Shown: positions 8,069 to 16,180, counted from the stretch's first letter. The stretch is 29,709 nucleotides of DNA from Bacillota bacterium (GCA_023435025.1 JAEYSE010000110.1:1-29709), one strand, 5' to 3'. Numbers and translations: made by a program. The notes: generated from the letters alone by a model not told the origin.

Positions 8069-8662
8069 TTATGCTTCTTCCTTGAGGTTGGTACGCGCCC
8101 TGTAGCGGCTGGCGAGCAGTATCAGTATGGGAATACCCACGATGATAAGCACCGCCGTGTTGGATATGCCCGAAGCGAAGGACTGCAGGAACGTAATCTC
8201 AAGATCCGCGGAATAGAACAGGCTCGTCATGAGCGGCGTGATGAGGCCGAAGGCCACCGCATTGCCGATAATCGCGCATACCGCATAGATGATGGCGTGG
8301 GTTACCTTGAAAACGCCCTCCGTAATGCGCGCGCCGTATACCGGCAACAACCCCACGAAGAAGCCGAGGAACGCATTGCCAATGGACCAATCAAACCAAA
8401 AGCCCCAGCCGCCGATCAAATCCGCAAGCACGTTGCCCAACAGCAACGTCGCCATTGCGGGTAATGGGCCAAACAACGCGCCCACCACCACGGGTATGAT
8501 CATTGCGGTGGTGAGATATGTGTTGGTGAAAACAGGGATGCTCCCGAACACCATAAGCACCCCGAACAGCGCTGCGCCGATTGCGATGCCAACGATTGTC
8601 TTGGTGTCCCAAGCGCCAACGATCTGCTTGCCCAAGCTCTTTTTCACTGCCGGATTTTCCAT
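8069..8662 (-). CDS. ECF transporter substrate-binding component S (UPF0397-like)
   Basis: A 197-residue membrane protein with about five or six hydrophobic segments and a basic N-terminus. IVGIAIGAALFGVL near the start, ALFGPLPAMATLLLGN, a DLIGGWGFWFDW loop and a C-terminal ISNTAVLIIVGIPIL resemble the UPF0397 group of S components, which databases often label riboflavin transporters on weak evidence. I see no riboflavin riboswitch or riboflavin gene here, so I leave the substrate open. The gene order S-A-T directly after two SAM hydrolase genes suggests that uptake is connected with SAM, adenosine or methionine metabolism. A GGGGGTG ribosome site precedes the ATG. It lies 65 bases after the second hydrolase gene. 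Confidence 0.82.
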   Translation of the reverse strand: MENPAVKKSLGKQIVGAWDTKTIVGIAIGAALFGVLMVFGSIPVFTNTYLTTAMIIPVVVGALFGPLPAMATLLLGNVLADLIGGWGFWFDWSIGNAFLGFFVGLLPVYGARITEGVFKVTHAIIYAVCAIIGNAVAFGLITPLMTSLFYSADLEITFLQSFASGISNTAVLIIVGIPILILLASRYRARTNLKEEA

Positions 8663-8727
8663 TTGTACACCCCCATAAATTATTTATATATGACTGCGTC
8701 CGCCAGCAAGGGTAACATAGTCACGCA

Positions 8728-9567
8728 TCACAGTTTGCGGAACAGCACTTTCCAGTGCGTGCCAGTGCCGATGTTATACGCTCTTGCGAAGCTGCCCTGG
8801 TTGATGGCCACCGCGATACGATAGAGGGAGTTTACATAGATAATGGGCTCTCCAATGTGAACATCCGCAAACGAGCGCCCGTAAACGATGCGGTTCTGGT
8901 AAACAAGCGAAGTACCGTTGTATATTGTCATTTCCACGCGTTCTCCAAACCCAGAACAGACGCGCTCGAACTCCTCGCGAGGGATGTTCGTCCAAAGACT
9001 CCCGAACCGGACATCGAGGATATCGATGCATCCGGACACGGTATTTTCATTTTGGGTTACCTCGCCCACGGGAAGCTCCAGCATGTCCTCCACGGGAAGC
9101 GGGCCTCCCACTTCCTCAAACGCGATTTTGCCGGAAGCGAGCTTGGCACCGGTGTTTGCGTATACATCCCGGCCATGAAAGGTATAGGAAAACTCTGTAT
9201 TCTTCCGGCGGTGCCGTTCCTCGTCGATTTCGCGCACAGCCGCAAGTCCAATGAACTTTTTAATATGCGTCAGCGTTCCGTTGTCCGGCGTTACGATGTA
9301 ATGCCCGCTCTTTGTTTTTGCGACGACGCTTTTTCGCTCGCTTCCCACACCGGGGTCCACAACGGAAACAAACACCGTACCCTCCGGCCAGTATTCCACC
9401 GCCTGGAACAGGCGGTAGGATGCCTCCCAAATGTTGTACTGCGTAATCTCATGCGTAAGGTCATAAAGGCGGAGTGTGTCGTCCACCACCAGGGCTACGC
9501 CGTACATGGCGCACACTGCGCCGTCGGTCAGGCCAAAATCGCTCTGAAAAACCAGGCTGCTTTTCAT
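8728..9567 (-). CDS. S-adenosyl-L-methionine hydrolase (adenosine-forming), DUF62 family, copy A
   Basis: A 279-residue protein of the SAM hydroxide adenosyltransferase family, relatives of fluorinase and chlorinase that use water and split SAM into adenosine and methionine. The N-terminal SAM-binding segment is FQSDFGLTDGAV; the Asp-Arg-His triad that activates water in the family is present as Asp71 and Arg78 in DPGVGSER and His131 in FHGRD. The HGRD motif argues against halogenase activity. A C-terminal beta domain contains the RFGSLWTNIP segment. The chosen ATG overlaps the TGA of copy B by four bases (ATGA) and follows GGGGGAAGC; the longer frame upstream lies inside copy B. The triad has the same residue numbers as in copy B, showing tandem duplication followed by divergence. 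Confidence 0.88.
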   Translation of the reverse strand: MKSSLVFQSDFGLTDGAVCAMYGVALVVDDTLRLYDLTHEITQYNIWEASYRLFQAVEYWPEGTVFVSVVDPGVGSERKSVVAKTKSGHYIVTPDNGTLTHIKKFIGLAAVREIDEERHRRKNTEFSYTFHGRDVYANTGAKLASGKIAFEEVGGPLPVEDMLELPVGEVTQNENTVSGCIDILDVRFGSLWTNIPREEFERVCSGFGERVEMTIYNGTSLVYQNRIVYGRSFADVHIGEPIIYVNSLYRIAVAINQGSFARAYNIGTGTHWKVLFRKL

Positions 9568-10412
9568 GCTTCCCCCTGCTTTGAAAATTCCACGGCCCAA
9601 TCCGGGCCGAAGTTTAGCCCATAGCGCTCCATAAGGTTCGCCTGCGCAAGTGCTACGCCGATGCGCATGAGTTCGTTTGTATAAATGACAGGCGCGGATT
9701 TCCCCACAAAACCGAAGGATGGGGCGAACGGGGCGCAAAACGAACGAATCAGCTTCTCCTCACAGAAGACGCGGACATCAAGTGTATCCCCATATGTAAA
9801 GCTCGCCTGCGTGAATGCCTCAAACGGAATGTTTGTCCACAGATTTCCGAAATTTGGATCGGCGATTTCGAATATCCCACGCACAACTCCATCCTGTACG
9901 GAGCAGGGTACCAGCGGATGGCGCACGATCTCTTCCACCGGATACTTTGGGCCGACCTCTTCAAACCCGATGATGCCGGAGGCGAAGCGCGCCGCCGTAT
10001 AGGCAAATACGTCCCGGCCATGGAACACGCTTGTCCCAACCGTTGCGGGCAGGCGGTTCAACGTTTCATCGATTTGGCGCACCTCTAGAATGCTGTGATA
10101 CGCGTCGATGTGCGTCAGCGTGCCGTTATCCGGCGTTACGATATAGTAGCCGTCCGCGGTTTTAGCGACACAGCTGCGACGGGAGGTACCCACCCCCGGG
10201 TCGACAACTGATACAAATACAGTACCCTTGGGCCAGAAGCGCACCGTCTGCCAAAGGCGGTAGGAGGCGCTCCATGTATCGTACTGCGGAAGCTCATGCG
10301 TGCCGTCCATGATTTCCAATGAGCGGTCCACCGTTTTCACCACACCGTACATGGCGGAAACGGCGCCCTCTTTGTATGTAAAATCGGTTTGAAATACCAG
10401 AATTGGTCTCAT
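9564..10412 (-). CDS. S-adenosyl-L-methionine hydrolase (adenosine-forming), DUF62 family, copy B
   Basis: A 282-residue paralogue of the next gene and the first gene of its operon. The triad is again Asp71, Arg78 (DPGVGTSR) and His131 (FHGRD), so water rather than halide is the expected nucleophile, giving adenosine and L-methionine from SAM. The N-terminal segment reads FQTDFTYKEGAV, where the usual aspartate after DFG is glutamate, so SAM binding may differ between the copies. DUF62 proteins form homotrimers with the active site between subunits, so two co-expressed paralogues could form mixed trimers; that is inference. A promoter lies 26 bases upstream of the start. Translation of copy A is coupled to it by an ATGA overlap. 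Confidence 0.88.
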   Translation of the reverse strand: MRPILVFQTDFTYKEGAVSAMYGVVKTVDRSLEIMDGTHELPQYDTWSASYRLWQTVRFWPKGTVFVSVVDPGVGTSRRSCVAKTADGYYIVTPDNGTLTHIDAYHSILEVRQIDETLNRLPATVGTSVFHGRDVFAYTAARFASGIIGFEEVGPKYPVEEIVRHPLVPCSVQDGVVRGIFEIADPNFGNLWTNIPFEAFTQASFTYGDTLDVRVFCEEKLIRSFCAPFAPSFGFVGKSAPVIYTNELMRIGVALAQANLMERYGLNFGPDWAVEFSKQGEA

Positions 10413-10437
10413 GTTTCATCTCTGTATGTTTTTGCAT

Positions 10438-10466
10438 AGTATAATATATTCTATTGGTATAATCAA
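10438..10466 (-). promoter_or_regulatory. Promoter of the SAM hydrolase/ECF transporter operon
   Basis: Reading on the minus strand, TTGATT (10466-10461) is followed after exactly 17 bases by TATACT (10443-10438), a good housekeeping sigma-factor promoter. The ATG of SAM hydrolase copy B is at 10412, so the leader would be only about 20 nt; there is no room for a SAM riboswitch after it. Confidence 0.65.
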
Positions 10467-10496
10467 TATATTTCCGGTAATTCCGTGGGAATACAA

Positions 10497-10534
10497 AGAA
10501 ATTGCCCTCCCGAATGAACGGGAGGGCAATTTTG
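10497..10534 (-). terminator. Rho-independent terminator of the 11-kb ABC/LarA/TauE operon
   Basis: A perfect stem ATTGCCCTCCCG with CGGGAGGGCAAT around a six-base loop, flanked by A and T runs. It lies just downstream of the last TauE gene (minus strand), and in that direction is followed by TTTCTTT. It also insulates the promoter of the SAM hydrolase operon. Confidence 0.78.
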
Positions 10535-10624
10535 AAGAATATGAGGATGTCACGCTTTTCGATGCGCGTCCCCCTTATCGGTAGGTTTTTGCGGGAAGCG
10601 CGCTATGCTTTGCGGTTTATTTGC

Positions 10625-11413
10625 TTACAGCAGCCCGTATCTTACAATATTGCTCAGCGTGATGCAAAGTATGATGATTTGCATGATATTAAAGCACCGT
10701 TCCACTGCTTTGTTATGTAAGCTCGTATTGAACTTGGCCCCTAAAAATCCGCCTGCAACACCACAGAGCACGATAATGGGGAGCACACTGAGGTCGTACT
10801 GCGCGTAGCCTGTCGTAAACGCGACGGTAACAAGCTTGGAAAGCTGAGAAAACAGGATCGTCAGTATGGAATATACCGCAGCCATACGCATATCGCAGCC
10901 AATTACAAACAGTATGATTGCAACATTGAAAGGGCCGCCGCCTATTCCGAGGAAAGAGGAAAGCGCCCCTAAGACTAGCCCGCACAGCAGCACCGGAACC
11001 GGCTTTGTGGTGTTTAGGGATCGTATGCGGCTTTTAAACGCCATGTACAGTACTACGCAGATGATCAAAACAAAAAGCATGACATTCTGAACAACAATTA
11101 AAAGATCGTTGTTCTGAAGCACCGCGTCCAGGCGTCCAAGCAGAAATTGCCCGGTATATCCGCCGGCTATGGAGCCGAGGCACAATACAGCCCCGGCCCT
11201 GGGGTCTATTTTCGTCTTCATCACCATATGGCGGGAGACGGAGACAAGGGACATGGCAAACACGGTAATGGAGGTGATAAGACCCACTGTTACAGCGTCG
11301 TATTGTGCAAACGCGTCGAATACGGGTTTGATGATAACACCGCCTCCCATACCGGCGATGGATCCCATCAGTGTAGCGAACAGCGTCACGAGGGCATAAA
11401 TGACAACTTGCAT
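10625..11413 (-). CDS. TauE/SafE family sulfite/anion exporter, copy 1
   Basis: A 262-residue integral membrane protein of the TauE/SafE (DUF81) family, with about eight hydrophobic segments. The glycine-rich GSIAGMGGGVIIKP near residue 20 and LSSFLGIGGGPFN in the middle are the two repeat motifs typical of the family. Characterised or proposed members export sulfite, sulfoacetate or other small anions, often beside sulfonate breakdown genes. It is the last gene of the 11-kb operon. The start ATG follows GGGAG; the gap to the second TauE gene is 34 bases. Two unlike TauE proteins in tandem may act as a pair or on different anions. The substrate is unknown; the operon context points to an anionic product of the imported compound. 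Confidence 0.85.
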   Translation of the reverse strand: MQVVIYALVTLFATLMGSIAGMGGGVIIKPVFDAFAQYDAVTVGLITSITVFAMSLVSVSRHMVMKTKIDPRAGAVLCLGSIAGGYTGQFLLGRLDAVLQNNDLLIVVQNVMLFVLIICVVLYMAFKSRIRSLNTTKPVPVLLCGLVLGALSSFLGIGGGPFNVAIILFVIGCDMRMAAVYSILTILFSQLSKLVTVAFTTGYAQYDLSVLPIIVLCGVAGGFLGAKFNTSLHNKAVERCFNIMQIIILCITLSNIVRYGLL

Positions 11414-11447
11414 GAATCGGCTCCCAATGCTATGAAATAAAATAGTA

Positions 11448-12167
11448 TTACTTCAGCAGCTGTATCAGTCCCATAATGGGCAGCACAGCCACGATGATAT
11501 ACTTAAGGGTGTCCTTGTTGACCTTGTAGAATACCCGCATACCGATCATCCCCGCGGCAACGGCAGCCAACCCGGAGGAGGCGATCATTCCGAGCAAAGG
11601 AAGATCGGCCTTGGTATAGGCGAGGTTCAGGCATAAAGAAACGAGGCCCGCGATTAGGAAACTGAACTCCAGGTTTGCCTTAAAGGTCAGCGTACTCTTG
11701 CAGCAATCGTAATAGTATAGCGCTAAGAAAGGCCCGACAATGTTAAACATGCCCGTCGTAACACCGGTAAGCAAGCCAAACGCGAGCCCCGCCAGGGGGG
11801 ACTCGCGCACAGCGATCTGCTTCTTTTTGCTATACAGGAAATAACCCGCGAGGAGAAACAAAAACACACCCATTACTTTTGCTGCCGTGTGGGCGTCCAA
11901 GTGCCGGATCAAAATCAGGCTGGGCCAGAGTGTGATCAAACAGCCGAGCATTGGCCACAGAAGCTTTTTCACGCGGATATGCTCGCGCAGAGATATCGTC
12001 ATTTGAAGGCCGATTACCACAATGACTGCAGCGCTGACAACGGAACATTGCGCAAATGGGAGTATCAGCGGCATGAGAAACATGGCGAATATGGCGTATC
12101 CAAAACCTGTGGCTGCTTGGGTGAATGCGGAAAAAAAGTTGATTGCGGCGATGATGAGCGTAGTCAA
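11448..12167 (-). CDS. TauE/SafE family anion exporter, copy 2
   Basis: A 239-residue membrane protein of the TauE/SafE family. The first repeat motif is modified to FTQAATGFGYAIFAM and the second reads GLLTGVTTGMFNIVGPFLALY, so it belongs to a different branch from copy 1, which has GGG motifs. About eight hydrophobic segments are visible. The start codon is TTG at 12167, preceded by AGAGGGG; no ATG gives a full-length N-terminus. It begins nine bases after the stop of the GntR gene and is almost certainly co-transcribed. It probably exports, or possibly imports, a small organic or sulfur anion; direction and substrate are inference. Confidence 0.8.
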   Translation of the reverse strand: MTTLIIAAINFFSAFTQAATGFGYAIFAMFLMPLILPFAQCSVVSAAVIVVIGLQMTISLREHIRVKKLLWPMLGCLITLWPSLILIRHLDAHTAAKVMGVFLFLLAGYFLYSKKKQIAVRESPLAGLAFGLLTGVTTGMFNIVGPFLALYYYDCCKSTLTFKANLEFSFLIAGLVSLCLNLAYTKADLPLLGMIASSGLAAVAAGMIGMRVFYKVNKDTLKYIIVAVLPIMGLIQLLK

Positions 12168-12176
12168 AATACCCCT

Positions 12177-12941
12177 CTACAATCTCCGCTGCAGCCTGAT
12201 GCTGTATTGATAATCGTCCCCGCGGTAAATCGTCTTTTCGTACAGGATAGGATATCCGTTTTCCAGATATGTCGTGCGCTTGATGACGAGCACGGGTTGG
12301 CCTACCTGGTAGCGCAGAACTTCCGCCTCTTCCTTATTGCATATGCCCGAGGCGATTTCCTGCTCCCCATAGCTTAGGTTGTACCCGCAGCTTTCCAGAT
12401 GCGCAAACACCTTATCCCTGGTAAGATCCAAAGCGTCTACCATTTTGCCGATATCATACGGTACAAACGAATGATTGACCGCAAGCGGTTTGTTGTTTTT
12501 TGAAAGTACGCGTGAAAAGGAATAGACGGGAAGCGTACTGCTTTCGGGCAACTTCAGGTGGCGACGCACGGTGGGCGTTGCCGGTACGAACTCGTGCTTG
12601 AGCACATGGACGCCCATGACTACGCCCTCTGTATTCGCGAGTTCCTCCACAATGCCCATCAGCACGCCCAAACGGTGGCTGACCCTGCGCTGCGCCACCC
12701 GCGTTTCCCTTCCGTGGCTGCGTATGAGAAGACCTTCGTCCACCATGCTGCCAATGCACTTGCGCACGGTGACGCGGCTGATGTCGTATAGTTCGGCCAT
12801 CACGCGCTCCCCGGGAAGCTCGTCCCCGGGTTCCAGCGCGCCGGTCTCGATCATGTTCACCAGAATATCCTTTAGCTGCAGATAAAGCGGTTTTGTGATA
12901 TTCGGGTACAATATACCCCGGGATTCTTTGAGCATGTCCAT
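12177..12941 (-). CDS. GntR family transcriptional regulator, HutC/UTRA subfamily
   Basis: A 254-residue DNA-binding regulator. Residues 10-80 form the GntR winged helix with ELPGERVMAELYDISRVTVRKCI as helix-turn-helix; residues from about 95 to the end are a UTRA effector domain ending with PILYEKTIYRGDDY. HutC-type proteins usually repress and are released by a small ligand derived from the substrate. The gene lies inside the transporter operon, between the second ATPase gene and the TauE genes, so it is probably autoregulated. The repeated element at 21862 and 22022 in the operon control region is its best candidate operator. An AAGGA site precedes the ATG. The effector is unknown. Confidence 0.88.
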   Translation of the reverse strand: MDMLKESRGILYPNITKPLYLQLKDILVNMIETGALEPGDELPGERVMAELYDISRVTVRKCIGSMVDEGLLIRSHGRETRVAQRRVSHRLGVLMGIVEELANTEGVVMGVHVLKHEFVPATPTVRRHLKLPESSTLPVYSFSRVLSKNNKPLAVNHSFVPYDIGKMVDALDLTRDKVFAHLESCGYNLSYGEQEIASGICNKEEAEVLRYQVGQPVLVIKRTTYLENGYPILYEKTIYRGDDYQYSIRLQRRL

Positions 12942-12970
12942 AAATGATCCTTATGCTTAATTTTCCGCTG

Positions 12971-13735
12971 TTACCACCACTTGATTTGGTCGGTTACATG
13001 CTTGCGGATAGCGACGAACTCAGGAGAAACGACGTCCCGGGGCCTGGGAAGATCAACCAGAACCTCTTCCTTAATAGTAGCCGGTTTGTTCGTTAATATC
13101 AATATCCTTTCAGCAAGGTACACGGCCTCTTCAATGTTATGGGTGATGAACACAACCGTGCTGCCCAGCTTCTGCCAAAGACGTATGACCTCGTCTTCCA
13201 GATAAAACCTCAGCTTGATGTCCATTTGCCCATAGGGTTCATCCATCAGCAGCAGGTCCGGGTTCATGGCGAACGCGCGGCCGATGATGATGCGCTGCGC
13301 GGTGCTGACCGAAAGTTGATGCGGATAGGATTTGCGGAACTGTTCAAGCCCCAACAGCGCGATAATGTTCTCCACCCGTTCGTCGATTACAGCTTTGTCA
13401 AGTTTTTTGATCTCCAGACCAAACCGCAGGTTCTGTTCCACCGTAAGCCAGGGGATGGAGGAGGGTTCCTGAAACACGAACGCCAGGTTGTGCTTCTTGG
13501 GGTCCGCAGGCTCACCGTCGATGTAAAGATCGCCCTTGGTCGGCATGTAGATGCGGGTGAGCAGGTTTAAGAACGTCGTCTTTCCGCAGCCCGTGGGGCC
13601 GACCACGCATACGAACTCGCCCTTCTTGATGTTGAATGAAATATCGTCCAGCACATGCAGGCCGCCGAAATACTTGGTCAGATTTTTGACTTCCACCTTA
13701 TACTCGTTGGCCCCAGCAAGCGATTGACCGCTCAT
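12971..13735 (-). CDS. ABC transporter ATPase, NitT/TauT type, with degenerate signature motif (NBD1)
   Basis: A 254-residue ATPase of the nitrate/sulfonate/taurine import family. Walker A is GPTGCGKT at 46-53, Q-loop Gln89, Walker B LLLMDEP with Glu166, and H-loop His199 is intact (FITHN). The signature motif, normally LSGGM/Q, reads LSVST at 141-145 followed by AQR, so both glycines that contact the ATP gamma phosphate are lost. The partner ATPase encoded next door has a normal signature but lacks the H-loop histidine. A heterodimer would therefore have one complete and one degenerate ATP site. A strong AAGGAGG site precedes the ATG. It should act at the inner face of the membrane with the two permeases encoded upstream. 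Confidence 0.88.
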   Translation of the reverse strand: MSGQSLAGANEYKVEVKNLTKYFGGLHVLDDISFNIKKGEFVCVVGPTGCGKTTFLNLLTRIYMPTKGDLYIDGEPADPKKHNLAFVFQEPSSIPWLTVEQNLRFGLEIKKLDKAVIDERVENIIALLGLEQFRKSYPHQLSVSTAQRIIIGRAFAMNPDLLLMDEPYGQMDIKLRFYLEDEVIRLWQKLGSTVVFITHNIEEAVYLAERILILTNKPATIKEEVLVDLPRPRDVVSPEFVAIRKHVTDQIKWW

Positions 13736-13750
13736 AATGTTTCCTCCTTG

Positions 13751-14518
13751 TTATATCGCAAGATCCGTGTTTTCCGAGACTTCCTTGCGGATGCGCAGGA
13801 ATTCCGGGTCCACCGTATCCCGCGGCCGGGGGAGATTGACAGGGTAAATTTCTTTTACGGTGGCGGGGCATTGGCTCAACAGAACGATGCGGTCCCCTAA
13901 GTACACCGCTTCCTCAATGTTGTTGGTGACAAATATAATGGTGCGCTTTTCCTGCTGCCAGATACGCTGAATCTCCTCTTCCATGGCGTAGCGGGTCTGT
14001 GCGTCAAGCTGGCCGAACGGCTCATCCATGAGGAGTATTTCAGGGTTGCTGGTATAGGCGCGCGCAATGCCCACGCGCTGCTTCATGCCGCCAGAAAGCT
14101 GATGCGGGTAGGATTTTTCAAAACCCGTAAGCCCCACCAGGTCAATGTACTTCTGCGCGACCTTGCGGCGCTCCGTTTTTGAAACGCCTGCAATCTCGAG
14201 GCCGAATTCCACGTTGTTCATAACGGTTTTCCAGGGCATCAGCGCGAGATTCTGAAACACCATGCCAATGCGCTTGTCGCTGCCCACAATTTTTTCGCCG
14301 TCCAGGTAAAGACCGCCGGAAACCGGATTTTCAATGCCGCCGACGATGTTTAAAAGCACGCTCTTGCCGCAATGGCCTGGGCCAAGTACTACGAGGAACT
14401 CGTTGTCGTATACCTCCAGGCTCACATTTTCTACTGCGTGGCGTACCTGGTTGTTCACAACGTAGCTTTGGGATATATTTTCAAGTTTTAGCTTGACCTT
14501 TTTCGCGTCCACGGGCAT
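13751..14518 (-). CDS. ABC transporter ATPase, NitT/TauT type, lacking the H-loop histidine (NBD2)
   Basis: A 255-residue ATPase aligning without gaps to NBD1 over its motifs. Walker A is GPGHCGKS at 46-53 (histidine replaces the usual glycine), Q-loop Gln89, signature LSGGM at 141-145 is normal, Walker B ILLMDEP has Glu166, but residue 199 is Asn (FVTNN) where NBD1 and nearly all relatives have the switch histidine. The start at 14518 follows AGAAAGGA; the longer frame upstream is inside the permease gene, with which this start still overlaps by 31 bases, implying coupled translation. It should pair with NBD1 under the two permeases and drive import of the ligand bound by the lipoprotein encoded at 16223. 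Confidence 0.88.
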   Translation of the reverse strand: MPVDAKKVKLKLENISQSYVVNNQVRHAVENVSLEVYDNEFLVVLGPGHCGKSVLLNIVGGIENPVSGGLYLDGEKIVGSDKRIGMVFQNLALMPWKTVMNNVEFGLEIAGVSKTERRKVAQKYIDLVGLTGFEKSYPHQLSGGMKQRVGIARAYTSNPEILLMDEPFGQLDAQTRYAMEEEIQRIWQQEKRTIIFVTNNIEEAVYLGDRIVLLSQCPATVKEIYPVNLPRPRDTVDPEFLRIRKEVSENTDLAI

Positions 14519-15306
14519 ATCGTCCTTTCTGCAAACTGCGTAATAATAGCCAATATGGCGCCGACGATGCCGATGCATATCATCGAAAGCAAAACGAGAG
14601 GCAAATCTCCCGAATCCATGCCGCGCACAATCAGGAAGCCCACGCCGGAATTACCGCCAAGCATCTCGGCCGCCAGCACCACCATCCAGGCCGCGCTTGT
14701 AGAGGTCCTGATTCCCGCGAATATAGCGTCCAATGCCGACGGAATGGCGATTTTAAACAATTTTTGTCGGTCGGTCGCGTTGAATATGGTGCCCACGTCC
14801 AAGTAAAGTTTGTTGATGTTGCTCATACCGGCCTGCGTATTGACCACAATACTCGCGATACAGCCAATGAACACCACCAGAATACGGGAACCCTCGTTAT
14901 TTCCGAACCAGATTGTAATCAGGGGAATCCACGCAAGCGGCGGTACCGAGCGGAAAGCCGTAAACATGGGCGTCAAAAGTGCGCCGGCTTTTTTATTCCA
15001 GCCAATCAGGATACCGAACGCGATACCCGTGACCCATGCGATGACGAGAGCCGTGAATACGCGTTTGAGGCTGGCCCAGACATGCCCGAATATGTTCAGG
15101 TTTTTGATGGGCTTTTGCATCAGCAGCACAAACCGGTCCCACGTGGCGGCGGGGGAGGGGAACTGTCCCTCTTCGTTGCCCGCAACCGAGATCCATAACA
15201 GTACAAGCAGCACGACGGCTAATACCGGAAGCACAGCGTAAAGCCGCTGCATCAGGAAAGCCTTTTTTTCGGCTGCGCTCATGTAAATGCGCTCTTTTGT
15301 ACTCAT
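14488..15306 (-). CDS. ABC transporter permease, NitT/TauT type, second copy
   Basis: A 272-residue permease with about six membrane segments. The cytoplasmic coupling loop (EAA loop) that meets the ATPase reads KIAIPSALDAIFAGIRTS, followed by AAWMVVLAAEMLG as in SsuC/TauC-type proteins. The start ATG overlaps the TGA of the preceding permease gene (ATGA) and has GGAAAAAGG before it; an in-frame ATG four codons earlier lies inside that gene. Two different permeases and two different ATPases in one cluster indicate a fully heteromeric transporter, whereas characterised Ssu and Tau systems use one of each as homodimers. The ligand is not known; the family takes up sulfonates, nitrate, thiamine precursors and other small molecules. 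Confidence 0.87.
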   Translation of the reverse strand: MSTKERIYMSAAEKKAFLMQRLYAVLPVLAVVLLVLLWISVAGNEEGQFPSPAATWDRFVLLMQKPIKNLNIFGHVWASLKRVFTALVIAWVTGIAFGILIGWNKKAGALLTPMFTAFRSVPPLAWIPLITIWFGNNEGSRILVVFIGCIASIVVNTQAGMSNINKLYLDVGTIFNATDRQKLFKIAIPSALDAIFAGIRTSTSAAWMVVLAAEMLGGNSGVGFLIVRGMDSGDLPLVLLSMICIGIVGAILAIITQFAERTICPWTRKRSS

Positions 15307-16145
15307 ACCTTTTTCCACCCCAGTACCTTATTTTCCAGCATACCCAGTACGGAAGTGAACAGCGTACCGATTGCACCGATGACAACAATGCCCAGAATAA
15401 TCAAATCGGGCCGGGCAAACTGGCGCCCCATTAGTATCATATAGCCCAACCCGCTGGCGGCAGCGAGCATTTCGGCTGCAACGAGCGTCGCCCACGCGTT
15501 GCCCAGCGCCACGCGTACGCCCGCAAACGTCATTGTCATTGCAGAAGGGATGCCTATTTTCCAGAAGATTGTAAAATTCGAAGCGCCACAGGTTTTTGCC
15601 ATGTTGATCAAAACCGGGCTAGTCTGCTTGATGCCGGTGTAGGAGTTGATCAGGCAGGGGACAAACGCGGCGAAAAACACGATAAACGCTTTCGCGCTCA
15701 GCCCGATACCCAGCCAGACGATGGTAAGCGGGATCCAGGATACCGGCGGGATGGGACGGATGATTTCGAATATGGGGCGTACGAAGCTGTCCGCGCCCTT
15801 GTACCAGCCCATCACCAGGCCCATGGGAATGCCGATGACTATAGCCAGCACGAAGCCGACCAGCGCAACCTGAAGGGATGAAATGATGTTGACTGTGAGA
15901 ACCGCGCCGTCCGGGTTGGGGTCGGTCAGTTTGACAAAAAACAGGTTGAGAATTTCTAACGGCGTGGAAAGGAAACGGCTGGAGATGATTCCGGTCATGA
16001 CGCCGATCTGCCAAAGAAGGAAGAACCCAACAACACCGATGATGGAAAGCATCATCCGTTCGTATTTGCTTTTTTTGTGCTGCTGCTGGACCAGGTTCAC
16101 GCGATCCTGATCGCTGAGCTTGCGCGAGCCGAGGTTTTGCTCCAC
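15303..16145 (-). CDS. ABC transporter permease, NitT/TauT type, first copy
   Basis: A 280-residue permease with a hydrophilic N-terminal tail of about 40 residues, then six membrane segments. The EAA loop reads KIGIPSAMTMTFAGVRVA followed by NAWATLVAAEMLA. I chose GTG at 16145, which follows an AGAGAGGA ribosome site at good distance; the longer frame starting at 16196 would begin inside a strong hairpin. The hairpin at 16181-16212 separates this gene from the binding-protein gene. Its C-terminus overlaps the next permease start by the ATGA arrangement. It should form the membrane channel together with that second permease. Confidence 0.87.
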   Translation of the reverse strand: MEQNLGSRKLSDQDRVNLVQQQHKKSKYERMMLSIIGVVGFFLLWQIGVMTGIISSRFLSTPLEILNLFFVKLTDPNPDGAVLTVNIISSLQVALVGFVLAIVIGIPMGLVMGWYKGADSFVRPIFEIIRPIPPVSWIPLTIVWLGIGLSAKAFIVFFAAFVPCLINSYTGIKQTSPVLINMAKTCGASNFTIFWKIGIPSAMTMTFAGVRVALGNAWATLVAAEMLAAASGLGYMILMGRQFARPDLIILGIVVIGAIGTLFTSVLGMLENKVLGWKKV

Positions 16146-16180
16146 AGTGATGTCCTCTCTTTCTCGAGACGATATAAGGT

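Noticed and set aside
8069..8662. Assigning the S component as a riboflavin transporter
   Set aside because: Similarity is to the UPF0397 group in general, and no FMN riboswitch or riboflavin gene is present.
8728..10412. Possibility that the DUF62 proteins are fluorinases or chlorinases
   Set aside because: Both carry the Asp-Arg-His triad and the HGRD motif of the water-using hydrolases.
10413..10500. A SAM or other riboswitch in front of the SAM hydrolase operon
   Set aside because: The promoter is only 26 bases from the start codon, leaving no room for a structured leader.
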